Positions 1-10,017 of a DNA stretch of 55,541 nucleotides are shown one piece after another. The DNA is taken from NCBI GenBank assembly GCA_017458085.1, contig JAFTGE010000004.1, forward strand, positions 1-55,541, in the 5' to 3' direction. Both the position numbers and the translations under genes were made by a program. The notes beneath the pieces were generated by a model. That model was not told the origin of the DNA and searched no databases. It worked only from the letters and a program-made list of their open reading frames with translations. This DNA is from Oscillospiraceae bacterium. GTDB taxonomy: Bacteria > Bacillota > Clostridia > Oscillospirales > Oscillospiraceae. Each line of letters opens with the position of its first letter. Positions within the stretch are counted from its first letter, which is position 1.

Positions 1-1793
1 ACCTCTCCAGCCTCTGCAACCAGATGGTGAACTTCCTCGGGATCATGCAGAACGAATGGGCGGGCGCGCAGGCGTTCTCCTCCTTCGACACCTACCTTGC
101 TCCCTTCGTCCGGGTGGACAACCTCTCCTACAAGGAAGTCAAGCAGTGCATCGAATCTTTCATCTTCGGCGTGAACACCCCGTCCCGCTGGGGCACCCAG
201 GCGCCGTTTTCCAACATCACCCTCGACTGGACCGTGCCCGCGGACCTGAAGGATCTGCCGGCCATCGTCGGCGGCAAGGAGATGGACTTCACCTACGGCG
301 ACTGCAAGAAGGAAATGGACATGGTCAACAAGGCCTTCATCGACATCATGATCGAGGGCGACGCCAACGGCCGCGGCTTCCAGTACCCCATCCCCACCTA
401 CTCCATCACCCGTGACTTTGACTGGTCCGAGACCGAGAACAACAAGCTCCTCTTCGAGATGACCGCCAAGTACGGCACCCCCTACTTCTCCAACTACATC
501 AACTCCGACATGGAGCCGAGCGACGTGCGCTCGATGTGCTGCCGTCTGCGCCTGGACCTCCGGGAGCTGCGCAAGAAATCCGGCGGCTTCTTCGGCTCCG
601 GCGAGTCCACCGGCTCTGTCGGCGTCGTGACGCTGAACATGCCGCGCCTGGCTTATCTCGCCGCGGACGAGGCCGACTTCTACAAGCGCCTGGACAAGCT
701 CATGGATCTGGCCGCGCGCTCTCTCAAGGTCAAGCGCGACGTCATCACCAAGCTGCTTGACGCGGGCCTCTACCCCTACACCAAGTACTACCTCGGCACC
801 TTCAACAACCACTTCTCCACCATCGGTCTTGTGGGCATGAACGAGGCGGGCCTGAACGCCAAGTGGCTGCGCTGCGACATGACCGACCCCAAGTGCCAGC
901 AGTTTACCAAGGAAGTGCTCGACCATATGCGCGAGCGCCTGAGCGATTATCAGGAGCTGTACGGCGACCTGTATAACCTCGAGGCTACCCCGGCCGAGTC
1001 CACCTCCTACCGTCTGGCCAAGCACGATGTGGAGACCTATCCCGACATCATCACCGCGGCCGAGCCCGGCGGAACGCCCTACTACACCAACTCCTCCCAC
1101 CTGCCCGTCAGCTATACCGAGGACATCTTCGAGGCGCTGGACATTCAGGACGATCTGCAGACCCGCTACACCTCCGGCACCGTCTTCCATGCCTTCCTGG
1201 GCGAGAAGCTCCCCAGCTGGCAGTCGGCGGCCAACCTCGTGCGCAAGATCGCCGAGAACTACAAGCTGCCCTACTACACCCTCAGCCCCACCTACTCCGT
1301 CTGCAAGAACCACGGCTACCTGACCGGCGAGCAGTTCACCTGCCCCGACTGCGGCGAGACCGCCGAGGTCTACAGCCGTATCACCGGCTACTACCGCCCA
1401 GTGCAGAACTGGAACGTCGGCAAGACCCAGGAGTACAAGGAGCGCAAGGAGTACGTCATCGACCGCTCCGTCCTGCGCCATGAGGGTCCTCTTGCCGAGG
1501 GCGAGAGCGTGCCCCGTCCCGGCCAGGTCGTGGCCGCGGCCAACGCCGCCGCTGTCGCGCCCGAGCAGGCCACGCCCATCCTCTTTGCCACGGCCACCTG
1601 CCCCAACTGCCGCATCGCCTGCAGCTACCTTGACAAGGCGGGCTTTGCCTACAACAAGCTGCTGGCCGATGAAAACGCGGAGCTGGCCGTCAGCTACGGC
1701 GTCAAGCAGGCGCCCACACTTATCGTCCCTAATGCCGAGGGCTTTGAAAATTACGCCGGCGCCGGCGCCATCAAGGCCGTCCTCAGCAAGTAA
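1..1793 (+). CDS. nrdD: Anaerobic (class III) ribonucleoside-triphosphate reductase with fused C-terminal redoxin domain, 5' partial
   Basis: Glycyl-radical enzyme that reduces ribonucleotides to deoxyribonucleotides without oxygen. The reading frame is already open at base 3, so the true start lies upstream; 596 residues are present. Visible family signatures are the central NTPSRWGTQAPFSNITLDW stretch, a zinc-site region (VCKNHGY then CPDCG) and the glycyl-radical segment RITGYYRPVQNWN. After this the protein continues through an Ala/Pro-rich linker into about 75 residues with the redoxin motif CPNC (in ATATCPNCRIACSYLD) and a cis-Pro-like APTLIVP, that is, a fused thioredoxin/NrdH-like domain. 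Class III enzymes of the formate-independent subtype are known to use redoxins, so the fusion plus the downstream thioredoxin reductase suggests a dedicated NADPH-driven electron route (inference). The activase nrdG is not visible here. Confidence 0.95.
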   Translation, partial: LSSLCNQMVNFLGIMQNEWAGAQAFSSFDTYLAPFVRVDNLSYKEVKQCIESFIFGVNTPSRWGTQAPFSNITLDWTVPADLKDLPAIVGGKEMDFTYGDCKKEMDMVNKAFIDIMIEGDANGRGFQYPIPTYSITRDFDWSETENNKLLFEMTAKYGTPYFSNYINSDMEPSDVRSMCCRLRLDLRELRKKSGGFFGSGESTGSVGVVTLNMPRLAYLAADEADFYKRLDKLMDLAARSLKVKRDVITKLLDAGLYPYTKYYLGTFNNHFSTIGLVGMNEAGLNAKWLRCDMTDPKCQQFTKEVLDHMRERLSDYQELYGDLYNLEATPAESTSYRLAKHDVETYPDIITAAEPGGTPYYTNSSHLPVSYTEDIFEALDIQDDLQTRYTSGTVFHAFLGEKLPSWQSAANLVRKIAENYKLPYYTLSPTYSVCKNHGYLTGEQFTCPDCGETAEVYSRITGYYRPVQNWNVGKTQEYKERKEYVIDRSVLRHEGPLAEGESVPRPGQVVAAANAAAVAPEQATPILFATATCPNCRIACSYLDKAGFAYNKLLADENAELAVSYGVKQAPTLIVPNAEGFENYAGAGAIKAVLSK

Positions 1794-1819
1794 CGACCCG
1801 GCTGCCCGGTAAGGAAAAG

Positions 1820-1941
1820 CGGATTGCCGCGCCAGTGTGCGCACTGGCTCGCAATGACAAACGATAGGGTAAACGCGCTTGCCGCAAAAGCCCTTTCCGT
1901 CATTGCGAACCAGTGACCGAGGTCACTGGTGTGGCAATCCG
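1820..1941. repeat. Palindromic repeat, GTCATTGCGA family, copy 1
   Basis: Two inverted modules fill the nrdD-trxB gap. The first (1820-1858) reads CGGATTGCC...GCAATGAC and the second (1899-1941) GTCATTGCGA...GGCAATCCG, so the outer ends are CGGATT/AATCCG. Each module also holds an inner CCAGTG/CACTGG stem. Two further copies lie at 37284-37391 and 45902-46051. Confidence 0.85.
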
Positions 1942-1985
1942 TAAGCCTTTTGTGGCAAGCGACAACATATAAGGAGACAACGCGC

Positions 1986-2891
1986 ATGCTTTACGATATC
2001 ATCATCATCGGCGGCGGCCCGGCGGGGCTGACAGCCGCCACTTATGCCCGCCGCGCGGGAAAAAGTGTGCTGGTCATCGAAAAGAACGCCTTCGGCGGCC
2101 AGATCACCTGGAGCCCCCGAGTGGAGAATTTCCCCGGCTTTGTGTCCATCTCCGGCACGGAGCTGGGTGATAAGCTCCTGGAGCAGGCCATGGAGCAGGG
2201 GGCCGAGGTCGAGCTGGAGGAGGTCACCGCCATGCGTGAGGCCGACGGCGTCAAGACGGTCGTCTGCGAATCCGGCGCCGCATTTCAGGGCCGCGCCCTG
2301 ATCGTCGCCGTCGGCGCGCGTCCGCGTATGCTGGGCCTTGCCCGTGAGGAAGCGCTCGTCGGCAGCGGCGTGTGCTACTGCGCCGTGTGTGACGGGGCCT
2401 TTTACAAGGGCCAGGATGTGGCCGTCAACGGCGGCGGCAACAGCGCCCTGCAGGACGCCCTGCTTTTGAGCGAGACCTGCCGTAAGGTCTACCTGATCCA
2501 CCGGCGGGATTCCTTCCGGGGTGAGCAGAAGCTGGTCGAAGCCCTGGAGAAGAAGGAAAATGTGGAGTTCGTACTGGGCGCGACTGTGACGGAGCTTCTC
2601 GGTGACGGGGAGCTGACCGGCATCGCCGTTACGCAGAACGGTCAGCGCCGTGAGATCTCACTCGGCGGCCTGTTTGTCGCTATCGGCCACGCGCCGGATA
2701 ACGGAACCTATGCCGATTTTATGGAGCTGGACCGCGCGGGCTACGCCGCCGCGGGCGAGGACTGCCGCACCAGGACGCCGGGCGTTTTTGTGGCGGGTGA
2801 CTGCCGCACCAAGTCCGTGCGCCAGCTGACCACCGCCGTGGCCGACGGCGCGGTCGCCGCCCTCGCCGCCTGCGACTGGCTGGACGCGTAA
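1986..2891 (+). CDS. trxB: Thioredoxin reductase (NAD(P)H, FAD-dependent)
   Basis: Flavoprotein of 301 residues that passes electrons from NAD(P)H to a thioredoxin-type disulfide. The N-terminal FAD-binding motif IIGGGPAGLTAATYARRAG, the redox-active CAVC (in CYCAVCDGAFYKG, near residue 134), a second nucleotide-binding GGGNSALQDALLL and the C-terminal FAD motif GVFVAGDCRTK are all present, in the usual low-molecular-weight TrxR order. ATG 1986 is chosen because AAGGAG at 1971-1976 precedes it by nine bases. It follows nrdD on the same strand with only a palindromic repeat between them. No free thioredoxin is visible nearby, so the redoxin domain fused to NrdD is a reasonable partner (inference). 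Whether the cofactor is NADPH or, as in some clostridia, ferredoxin cannot be judged by eye. Confidence 0.93.
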   Translation: MLYDIIIIGGGPAGLTAATYARRAGKSVLVIEKNAFGGQITWSPRVENFPGFVSISGTELGDKLLEQAMEQGAEVELEEVTAMREADGVKTVVCESGAAFQGRALIVAVGARPRMLGLAREEALVGSGVCYCAVCDGAFYKGQDVAVNGGGNSALQDALLLSETCRKVYLIHRRDSFRGEQKLVEALEKKENVEFVLGATVTELLGDGELTGIAVTQNGQRREISLGGLFVAIGHAPDNGTYADFMELDRAGYAAAGEDCRTRTPGVFVAGDCRTKSVRQLTTAVADGAVAALAACDWLDA

Positions 2892-2900
2892 GGGTAAACA

Positions 2901-2934
2901 AAAAAAGAGAACCGTTGATCGGTTCTCTTTTTTC
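2901..2934. terminator. Bidirectional rho-independent terminator between trxB and cinA
   Basis: AAAAAGAGAACC and GGTTCTCTTTTTT form a stem around a short loop, with A-run and T-run on the two sides. It lies between convergent trxB and cinA, so it can serve both strands. Confidence 0.85.
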
Positions 2935-2936
2935 GT

Positions 2937-4199
2937 TTACTCCGTGAGTACCGGCAGGCCGCTCATGTAGCGGCGCATCATGTCAAAGGCATGGTTGCCG
3001 GCCATGCGGCGGATGAAGCTGCGGGTGCGATTGATGCCCATGAAGGTCTCGCGGACATAGGTCTGCCCCTCCACCGCCAGGGCGATGAACACCGTGCCCA
3101 CGGGGTGCACGCCGTCGCCGTCCGGCCCGGCCAGCCCCGTCACGCTTACAGCCATGTCAGTGCCCAGACGCTCCCGGATGCCCTCAGCCATGGCCTTGGC
3201 GACCTCGAAGCTCACCGCGCCCTTTTCCTCCAGCAGCACCGGGTCGACGCCCAGCAGGGCCGTCTTGACCTCATTGGTGTAGGTCACGGCGCCGCCCTTG
3301 AAGAAGGCGCTGGCCCCGGGCAGATCGGTGAAGCGGTGGGCAATGTCGCCGCCGGTGCAGCTCTCGGCGGTGGAGAAGGTCAACTTCTGCTCCTTCAAGA
3401 GGGCCATGACCGCCTCCTCCACGCATTCGATATCCACACCGTAGACCACATCGCCCAGCTTGTCCATCACGTGCTGCATCACAGGGGCGATCATCTCCTC
3501 GGCCTCGGCCTCGCTTCCCGCCTTGGCGGTGATCTGCAGCAGGCAGTCGCACTCCTTGGCGTAGGGGGCCATGGTGGGGTTGATCATGGCGTTCATTTCC
3601 TCGGCGAAGATCTGATCCACCGCGCTCTCGCCCATGCCGAAGATGCGCACGGAGTGGGAGACGATCTGCTCGCCGGAGAGCTTTTTGAGGTAGGGGATGG
3701 CGCAGTTCTCGAACATCGGGTCGCACTCCTTGGGCGGGCCCGGCATCATCACGACGATCTTGCCGTCCTTTTCAAAGCCGCAGCCCGGCGCGGTGCCCCA
3801 GTTGTTGTGGAACACTGTGCAGCCTTCGGGCAGCATGGCCTGCACATAGTTGTTCTCGGTGAGCTTGCGGCCGTAGTTGATATATTCGTAGAGGCCCTGG
3901 TACTCGGTCTCGTTGCGCACCAGCTTCACCCCGAAGCACTCGGCCAGGATCTGCTTGGTCAGATCGTCGCAGGTGGGGCCGAGGCCGCCGGTGGTGATGA
4001 TGATGTCTGCGCGCTCCCCGGCGATGCGCACGCATTCGCGCAGGCGCTCGGGGTTATCGCCCACCACGGTGTGGTACTTGACGTTGATGCCGATTTTCGA
4101 GAGCATCTCGGAGATGTCCCGTGCGTCGGTGTTGGTCACGTGACCGAGCAGCAGCTCGGTGCCGACGGAGATGATCTCCGTGTTGTAGGTCTTACTCAT
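2937..4199 (-). CDS. cinA: CinA family: competence/damage-inducible protein, NMN amidohydrolase type
   Basis: A 420-residue protein with the two CinA domains. The N-terminal molybdopterin-binding-like (MoaB/MogA) domain carries GTELLLGHVTNTDA, TTGGLGPTCDDLT and MPGPPKE. The C-terminal PncC-type domain carries the active-site segment STAESCTGGDIAHRFTD and VTGLAGPDGDG. Family members act as NMN deamidase and ADP-ribose pyrophosphatase in NAD recycling. Start ATG 4199 gives MSKTYNTEIISVGTE, the normal CinA beginning; an in-frame upstream extension is Arg/Pro-rich and lies inside thiI. The first 8 bases overlap the end of thiI, so the two are translationally coupled. A shared terminator with trxB follows the stop. 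Confidence 0.93.
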   Translation of the reverse strand: MSKTYNTEIISVGTELLLGHVTNTDARDISEMLSKIGINVKYHTVVGDNPERLRECVRIAGERADIIITTGGLGPTCDDLTKQILAECFGVKLVRNETEYQGLYEYINYGRKLTENNYVQAMLPEGCTVFHNNWGTAPGCGFEKDGKIVVMMPGPPKECDPMFENCAIPYLKKLSGEQIVSHSVRIFGMGESAVDQIFAEEMNAMINPTMAPYAKECDCLLQITAKAGSEAEAEEMIAPVMQHVMDKLGDVVYGVDIECVEEAVMALLKEQKLTFSTAESCTGGDIAHRFTDLPGASAFFKGGAVTYTNEVKTALLGVDPVLLEEKGAVSFEVAKAMAEGIRERLGTDMAVSVTGLAGPDGDGVHPVGTVFIALAVEGQTYVRETFMGINRTRSFIRRMAGNHAFDMMRRYMSGLPVLTE

Positions 4200-5364
4200 G
4201 CTCGATCGCGATCCTTTCCAGGCCCTGCATGGCCTCGTCCACCAGCGCCTGGATGTCCAGGGCGCTTTCGGCCTGCTCCACCTCGGCAATGGTCGGGTGG
4301 GTGCGCGGATGGCGCGGGGTGAACACGGTGCAGCAGTCCTCGTAGGGCAGGATCGAGGTGTCAAAGGTGCCGATTTTCCGCGCCATGGCGACGATCTCGC
4401 CCTTGTCCATGCCGATCAGCGGCTGCAAGACCGGCAGGTCGGTGACCGCCTGGGTGGAGGCCATGGCCTCCATGGTCTGGCTTGCCACCTGGCCGAGATT
4501 CTCGCCCGTGACGATGGCCTTGGCGCCGTTATCCTTGGCAATGCGCTCGGCAATGCGCATCATGAAGCGGCGCATGATCAGCGTGAAATACTCCTCGGGG
4601 CACTTGGCGCGGATCTCCTCCTGAATGTGCGTGAAGGGCACGACCTCCATGCGCATGCGCCCGCAGTAGGGCGTCAGCAGCCGGGCCAGCTCCACCACCT
4701 TGTCCTTGGCCTGCTGGGAGGTATAGGGGAAGGAGAAGAAGTGGATCGGGATCAGGCGTACGCCGCGCTTGGCGATCATATAGGTGGACACGGGGCTGTC
4801 GATCCCGCCGGAGAGCAGCGTCACCGCCACGCCGTTGGAGCCGACGGGCATGCCGCCCGCGCCGGGGATGGGCGCGCCGTGGACATAGGCGGCCAGATCC
4901 CGCACCTCCACGTGCACCGTGAGCTCCGGGTTGTGTACGTCCACCTCCACGTCGGGGAAGGCGTCGCTAAGCTCGCCGCCCACATACTGGCTCAGCTCCA
5001 CGCTGGTCATGGGGAAAGCCTTGTCCGAGCGCTTGGACTCCACCTTGAAGCTCTTGACGCGCTGCATATCCTCGCGCACGTATTCCTTGGCCAGGGCGAC
5101 GATGGCGTCCTTATCCTTTTCGCAGGCGGCAGCCCGGCTCATGCTGACGATGCCGAAGACCTTCTGCAGCGCCTCGAAGGCAGCGTCCATGTCGGCCCCG
5201 TCCTCGCCCTCCACGTAGACCGTGGACTGCATCAGATACACGCGGTACTTGCCCAGCTTGGACAGGCGGCGGCGGATATTGTTCAGCAGCTTCTGCTCAA
5301 AGCTGCGGCGGTTTAAGCCCTTGAGGATGATTTCCCCGATCTTTAACAGGATAATATCGTTCAT
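4192..5364 (-). CDS. thiI: tRNA 4-thiouridine synthetase ThiI
   Basis: Adenylates U8 of tRNA for 4-thiouridine formation and supplies sulfur in thiazole synthesis. The 390-residue protein has an N-terminal ferredoxin-like/THUMP region (about residues 1-165) and a PP-loop ATPase domain whose ATP motif LLSGGIDSPVS starts near residue 183. The length matches ThiI forms without the C-terminal rhodanese domain found in E. coli, so the persulfide donor must be a separate protein. ATG 5364 is preceded by AAAGGAAG, and upstream codons look non-coding. The stop overlaps the cinA start by 8 bases, giving a thiI-cinA operon. It diverges from the TauE-type gene across a 141-bp gap. Confidence 0.94.
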   Translation of the reverse strand: MNDIILLKIGEIILKGLNRRSFEQKLLNNIRRRLSKLGKYRVYLMQSTVYVEGEDGADMDAAFEALQKVFGIVSMSRAAACEKDKDAIVALAKEYVREDMQRVKSFKVESKRSDKAFPMTSVELSQYVGGELSDAFPDVEVDVHNPELTVHVEVRDLAAYVHGAPIPGAGGMPVGSNGVAVTLLSGGIDSPVSTYMIAKRGVRLIPIHFFSFPYTSQQAKDKVVELARLLTPYCGRMRMEVVPFTHIQEEIRAKCPEEYFTLIMRRFMMRIAERIAKDNGAKAIVTGENLGQVASQTMEAMASTQAVTDLPVLQPLIGMDKGEIVAMARKIGTFDTSILPYEDCCTVFTPRHPRTHPTIAEVEQAESALDIQALVDEAMQGLERIAIEHE

Positions 5365-5445
5365 TCGGTTCTTCCTTTTCTGCGGTTTTGCCGGAATATT
5401 GTACCACAAAGCGCATGAAAGCGCCACGCCTTTTGCGAATTTTTA

Positions 5446-5474
5446 TTGCCTGCGGCGGCGGACTGTGGTAGGAT
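5446..5474 (+). promoter_or_regulatory. Sigma-A-type promoter for the TauE/SafE gene
   Basis: TTGCCT (5446-5451), 17-base spacer, TAGGAT (5469-5474), ending about 30 bases before the start codon at 5506. Confidence 0.5.
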
Positions 5475-5505
5475 GTCGGGAGAAAAGCAAAAGGAGGGCA
5501 GATGG

Positions 5506-6231
5506 ATGACCGGCCCGTTTTTTATCATCGCGCTGATTGTGCTCATGGGGGGCATTTCCCAGGGGGTCTGCGGCTTTGGCAGCGGGATTTTTGCCACGCT
5601 GGTCTATTCGGCCTATCTGCCGGTACCCCAGGCCGCGGCGGTCACCTCCATCATCAACGTATTTCTGACACTGCCTCTTGCCCTGCGCTATCGTCGGTAT
5701 TTGACGCCGCGCAAGATCATCGTGCCCTTTCTGGTCTATTCCGTGAGCTCCCTGCTCATTATCCGTGCCTCTCTGGATCTGGACGGAGCGCTGCTCAAGC
5801 GGATTTTCGGCGGCTTTTTGCTCTTGCTGTGCCTGTATCATTTCACGCTATCGGGCAAACAGGTGCGGCGGTGGACACCCTGGATGGCGGCTGGCACCTT
5901 CATAATCTCCGGCCTCGGCAGCGGCCTGTTTGCCGTGGGTGGGCCGCTGATGGTGCTGTACTTCCTCGCGCACACGGACAGCCACGAGGAATTTCTGGCC
6001 GACACGCAGATGATCTTTACCATCAACACCGCGCCCACCCTGGTCCTGCGGCTGAGCTCCGACCTTCTGAACGCGGGGCATATCCGCTATCTGGTTCCCG
6101 GTCTTTTCGGTACGGTTATTGGGTTTATTTTGGCGGGGCGCATTGTGGGACATATCAGCAAGGAGCGTCTGACAAAAATTGTGTACATCGCCGTCGGACT
6201 CAGCGGTATGCTGTATCTGCTCGGCTTCTGA
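5506..6231 (+). CDS. TauE/SafE family sulfite/organosulfur permease-like membrane protein
   Basis: A 241-residue polytopic membrane protein. It opens with the family-typical FFIIALIVLMGGISQGVCGFGSGIF segment (shown to the eye as a hydrophobic helix followed by GxxxGxxGxGSG) and repeats a similar GLGSGLFAVGGPLMVLYF motif in the second half, reflecting the internal duplication of TauE/SafE proteins. About seven to eight hydrophobic helices are visible. Family members export or import sulfite, sulfoacetate, taurine-derived or similar anions; the substrate here cannot be deduced. ATG 5506 has AAGGAGG at 5491-5497. The gene stands alone, with its own promoter and a strong terminator at 6241-6272. 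Confidence 0.85.
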   Translation: MTGPFFIIALIVLMGGISQGVCGFGSGIFATLVYSAYLPVPQAAAVTSIINVFLTLPLALRYRRYLTPRKIIVPFLVYSVSSLLIIRASLDLDGALLKRIFGGFLLLLCLYHFTLSGKQVRRWTPWMAAGTFIISGLGSGLFAVGGPLMVLYFLAHTDSHEEFLADTQMIFTINTAPTLVLRLSSDLLNAGHIRYLVPGLFGTVIGFILAGRIVGHISKERLTKIVYIAVGLSGMLYLLGF

Positions 6232-6240
6232 CGGACAACG

Positions 6241-6272
6241 CAAACCCCTGCGGCAAACGCCGCAGGGGTTTG
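6241..6272. terminator. Strong hairpin terminator after the TauE gene
   Basis: CAAACCCCTGCGGC and GCCGCAGGGGTTTG form a perfect 14-bp stem with loop AAAC, between convergent genes. T-rich sequence follows on the plus strand. Confidence 0.8.
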
Positions 6273-6285
6273 TACTTTTGTGCCA

Positions 6286-8253
6286 TTAGAACACTTTCTT
6301 TTTCTTCATCACGATCAGGGCCGCGGCCAGGATGACCAGCGACGCCGCGCCAAGCTCTGTCCAGAGGGGCATGTTGGCGTTGTCCCCGGTGCGGGGGCTG
6401 GAGCCGATGTACTGCATGACCGCCGTATAGGTCGCGTCGCTCGTGCTGCTCCAGACGACAAAGCTGGGGATCTCGCCGTCCTTGACGTCCTTCACGACCT
6501 TGTTGCCGTCGGTGATGACGCGGGAGGTGCGGTAATTTTTGCTGGGCGTGATCACGAACTGGACGCTGTAGCCGTCGGGCACAAGGTAATTGCCGTTTGT
6601 GTCCTTGGTCGGTTTATAGGTGCTTGCCTTTCCGTTGCTGTCCAGCACCTGACCGACGGAGACGGTGCCCCGGTTGGAGGGATAGGCCACTACCTTGACC
6701 TTGTGGACGGCCTCGGTGGTGATCGTCAGGGCGTTGCTTGAGCGCGTGCCGGTCTGCACATTGCTGGTGACGTCGCAGGTGATGGCCTTGCCCACGTCGG
6801 CGCTGCGGGTGACGTAGGTGCTCCCGGTCTCGCCGGTGATGGCGGTTCCGGCGCGCTTCCACTGATAGCTGAGATTGCCGGTGTTATTCGTGTCGGTGAC
6901 CTTGGCCGTCAGCGTGCTGCCCACGGTGGTGGAGCCGCTGATTTTCACCGTGCCGGTCAGCGGCGCGGGTGTTGCCGTCAGGACATAGGGGGAGAACTTG
7001 GTGCCGTATACGTGCACGCCGTCGGCCAGGGCGTTGAAGCTGACAGACTCGGTGCCGTTGTGCTTGACGTCGTAGGTATGGCTGGCGGAGGTCATGCCGG
7101 AGGGGTAGGACAGGACGAATTCGACCTTGGTGCTGCCGGTATCGGATACGGCGTTGCCGGAAGCGTCCTTCACCGTGACATCGTAAGAGTAGACGCCGTT
7201 CTTGACCAGGCTGGGCGCACCGACGGAGACGGTATAGCTGGGCGCGGCCTGCTTCTCAAAGGTTACGACGACCCTTGTATCCTGACTCATCGAGGAGATG
7301 GCGTAAGAGGTGATCGCACCCTGGCTTACGTTGTTTACCAGCACATCCTTCACGGCATAGCCGCCATCGGGCGTGATCGTCAAATTGACCTTGCTGCCCT
7401 CATCGACGGCGAGTCCTTTTCCGGCGGGGAAGGTGCTGCTTTCCGCGCCGTCAACCGAATAGGAAACCTTGCCGCCGGCATTGTAATTGACAGACAGGCT
7501 GTAGGTTTTAGCCGGCGTTTTTTCGATCGTCACGCTCCCGCTGGTCAGCTTGCCGTTTTGATCCGAGGTGGTCACCACGCAGATAAGGGCTTTGCCGACG
7601 TCTGTCTCTTTGACTGTGTAGCTTTCGCTCGTAGCGCCCTCGATGCTGCCTCCGCCGCTGTAGCCCCACTCATAGAAGATGCTGCCCGTGGCGTTGCTGT
7701 TTTCAAGATCCGCCGTCAGGGTTTCGCCGGGATAGGGCGAACCGAGGATGACGACCTCACCGGTCAGGGCAGCCGTGTAGTCGGGGTCAGCCTCCCCGCA
7801 GACGGTGCATTTGCCGTCCTGGAAGGTGTGCGCGGCCAGCTCAAGCGCAGCCGGAGCCGTAATTTCCGTTGTACCGGCGGCGTCGGAGAAGAGCTTGTGG
7901 CACTCGCTGCACTCCCAGTAAGCCGCTGTTCCCTGATCCTTGCAGGTGGAGGCGACAGCGTCATGCTCGACGAGCTTGTGGCCGGCCGGGATAACCGGCA
8001 TGGTCCCCGTGTAGCCGGAGCGGTCCGTGATCTCTGCGCCGATCTCGCCTGTTTCGGTGGGGTCGCTCAGATAGACATCGCCGTTGGTATCAAGCCAGTA
8101 TTTTTTCATACCGTCTGTGGTGCATGTCGCGGGAACCTCATTGACAATTTCCTTCAATGTGGCGCCGTCGGCCCAGGCCGCCATTGGCAGCAGCGACAGG
8201 CACATCAGCAGGACCAGCAGCACCGCGCAGATGCGAATTCCTTTTTTACTCAT
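6286..8253 (-). CDS. Secreted, sortase-anchored surface protein with Ig-like repeats
   Basis: A 655-residue exported protein. It has a Sec signal peptide (basic KKGIR, hydrophobic stretch, cleavage near AWAD). A Cys-containing repeat region follows with ATCTTDG, YWECSECHKLFSDA and CTVCGE. Next come two Ig-like blocks that begin LTGEVVILGSPYPGETLTA and LTGTVKISGSTTVGSTLTA; both end in a VGKAxxCxVT-like strand. InlB-like stretches lie around them. The C-terminus is a sortase signal: SPRTG, a hydrophobic helix and a KKKK tail, so it should be attached to the cell wall. ATG 8253 is used because AAAGGAAAG lies just upstream. No adjacent sortase is visible. The ligand is unknown; adhesion or glycan binding would be typical. 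Confidence 0.85.
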   Translation of the reverse strand: MSKKGIRICAVLLVLLMCLSLLPMAAWADGATLKEIVNEVPATCTTDGMKKYWLDTNGDVYLSDPTETGEIGAEITDRSGYTGTMPVIPAGHKLVEHDAVASTCKDQGTAAYWECSECHKLFSDAAGTTEITAPAALELAAHTFQDGKCTVCGEADPDYTAALTGEVVILGSPYPGETLTADLENSNATGSIFYEWGYSGGGSIEGATSESYTVKETDVGKALICVVTTSDQNGKLTSGSVTIEKTPAKTYSLSVNYNAGGKVSYSVDGAESSTFPAGKGLAVDEGSKVNLTITPDGGYAVKDVLVNNVSQGAITSYAISSMSQDTRVVVTFEKQAAPSYTVSVGAPSLVKNGVYSYDVTVKDASGNAVSDTGSTKVEFVLSYPSGMTSASHTYDVKHNGTESVSFNALADGVHVYGTKFSPYVLTATPAPLTGTVKISGSTTVGSTLTAKVTDTNNTGNLSYQWKRAGTAITGETGSTYVTRSADVGKAITCDVTSNVQTGTRSSNALTITTEAVHKVKVVAYPSNRGTVSVGQVLDSNGKASTYKPTKDTNGNYLVPDGYSVQFVITPSKNYRTSRVITDGNKVVKDVKDGEIPSFVVWSSTSDATYTAVMQYIGSSPRTGDNANMPLWTELGAASLVILAAALIVMKKKKVF

Positions 8254-8461
8254 CGTCTTTCCTTTCCGTCTCTCCGACTTCTCCGTGGTCATACAATGCT
8301 TTATAGTATTTTACTGCGTTGGTTTGTTTCCCATCAACCACAAAGCGGAAACAAATAGTCACCAAAAGTTACAATATCTGGGAGAGACTACTGATAAGAC
8401 AGAAAACGGCCCCAAAAGGTTCCCGTTTCAATTCTTAAAATTGCCTGGTAAATATTTCCGC

Positions 8462-8480
8462 AAAAAAGAACGCCTGAAAA

Positions 8481-8490
<10 letters not shown>
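8462..8490 (-). terminator. Terminator overlapping the end of comM
   Basis: GAACGCCTGA and TCAGGCGTTC pair around AAA, followed on the minus strand by TTTTTT. The comM stop codon (8481-8483) lies inside the stem. It ends the long minus-strand run. Confidence 0.8.
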
Positions 8491-9989
<1,499 letters not shown>

Positions 9990-10017
9990 AAACGCCGTCT
10001 CCCTCTCCTGTGGTGTG

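Noticed and set aside
4200-4364. Longer CinA starting 55 codons upstream
   Set aside because: The extension overlaps thiI in another frame and is Arg/Pro-rich; the ATG at 4199 gives the family N-terminus.
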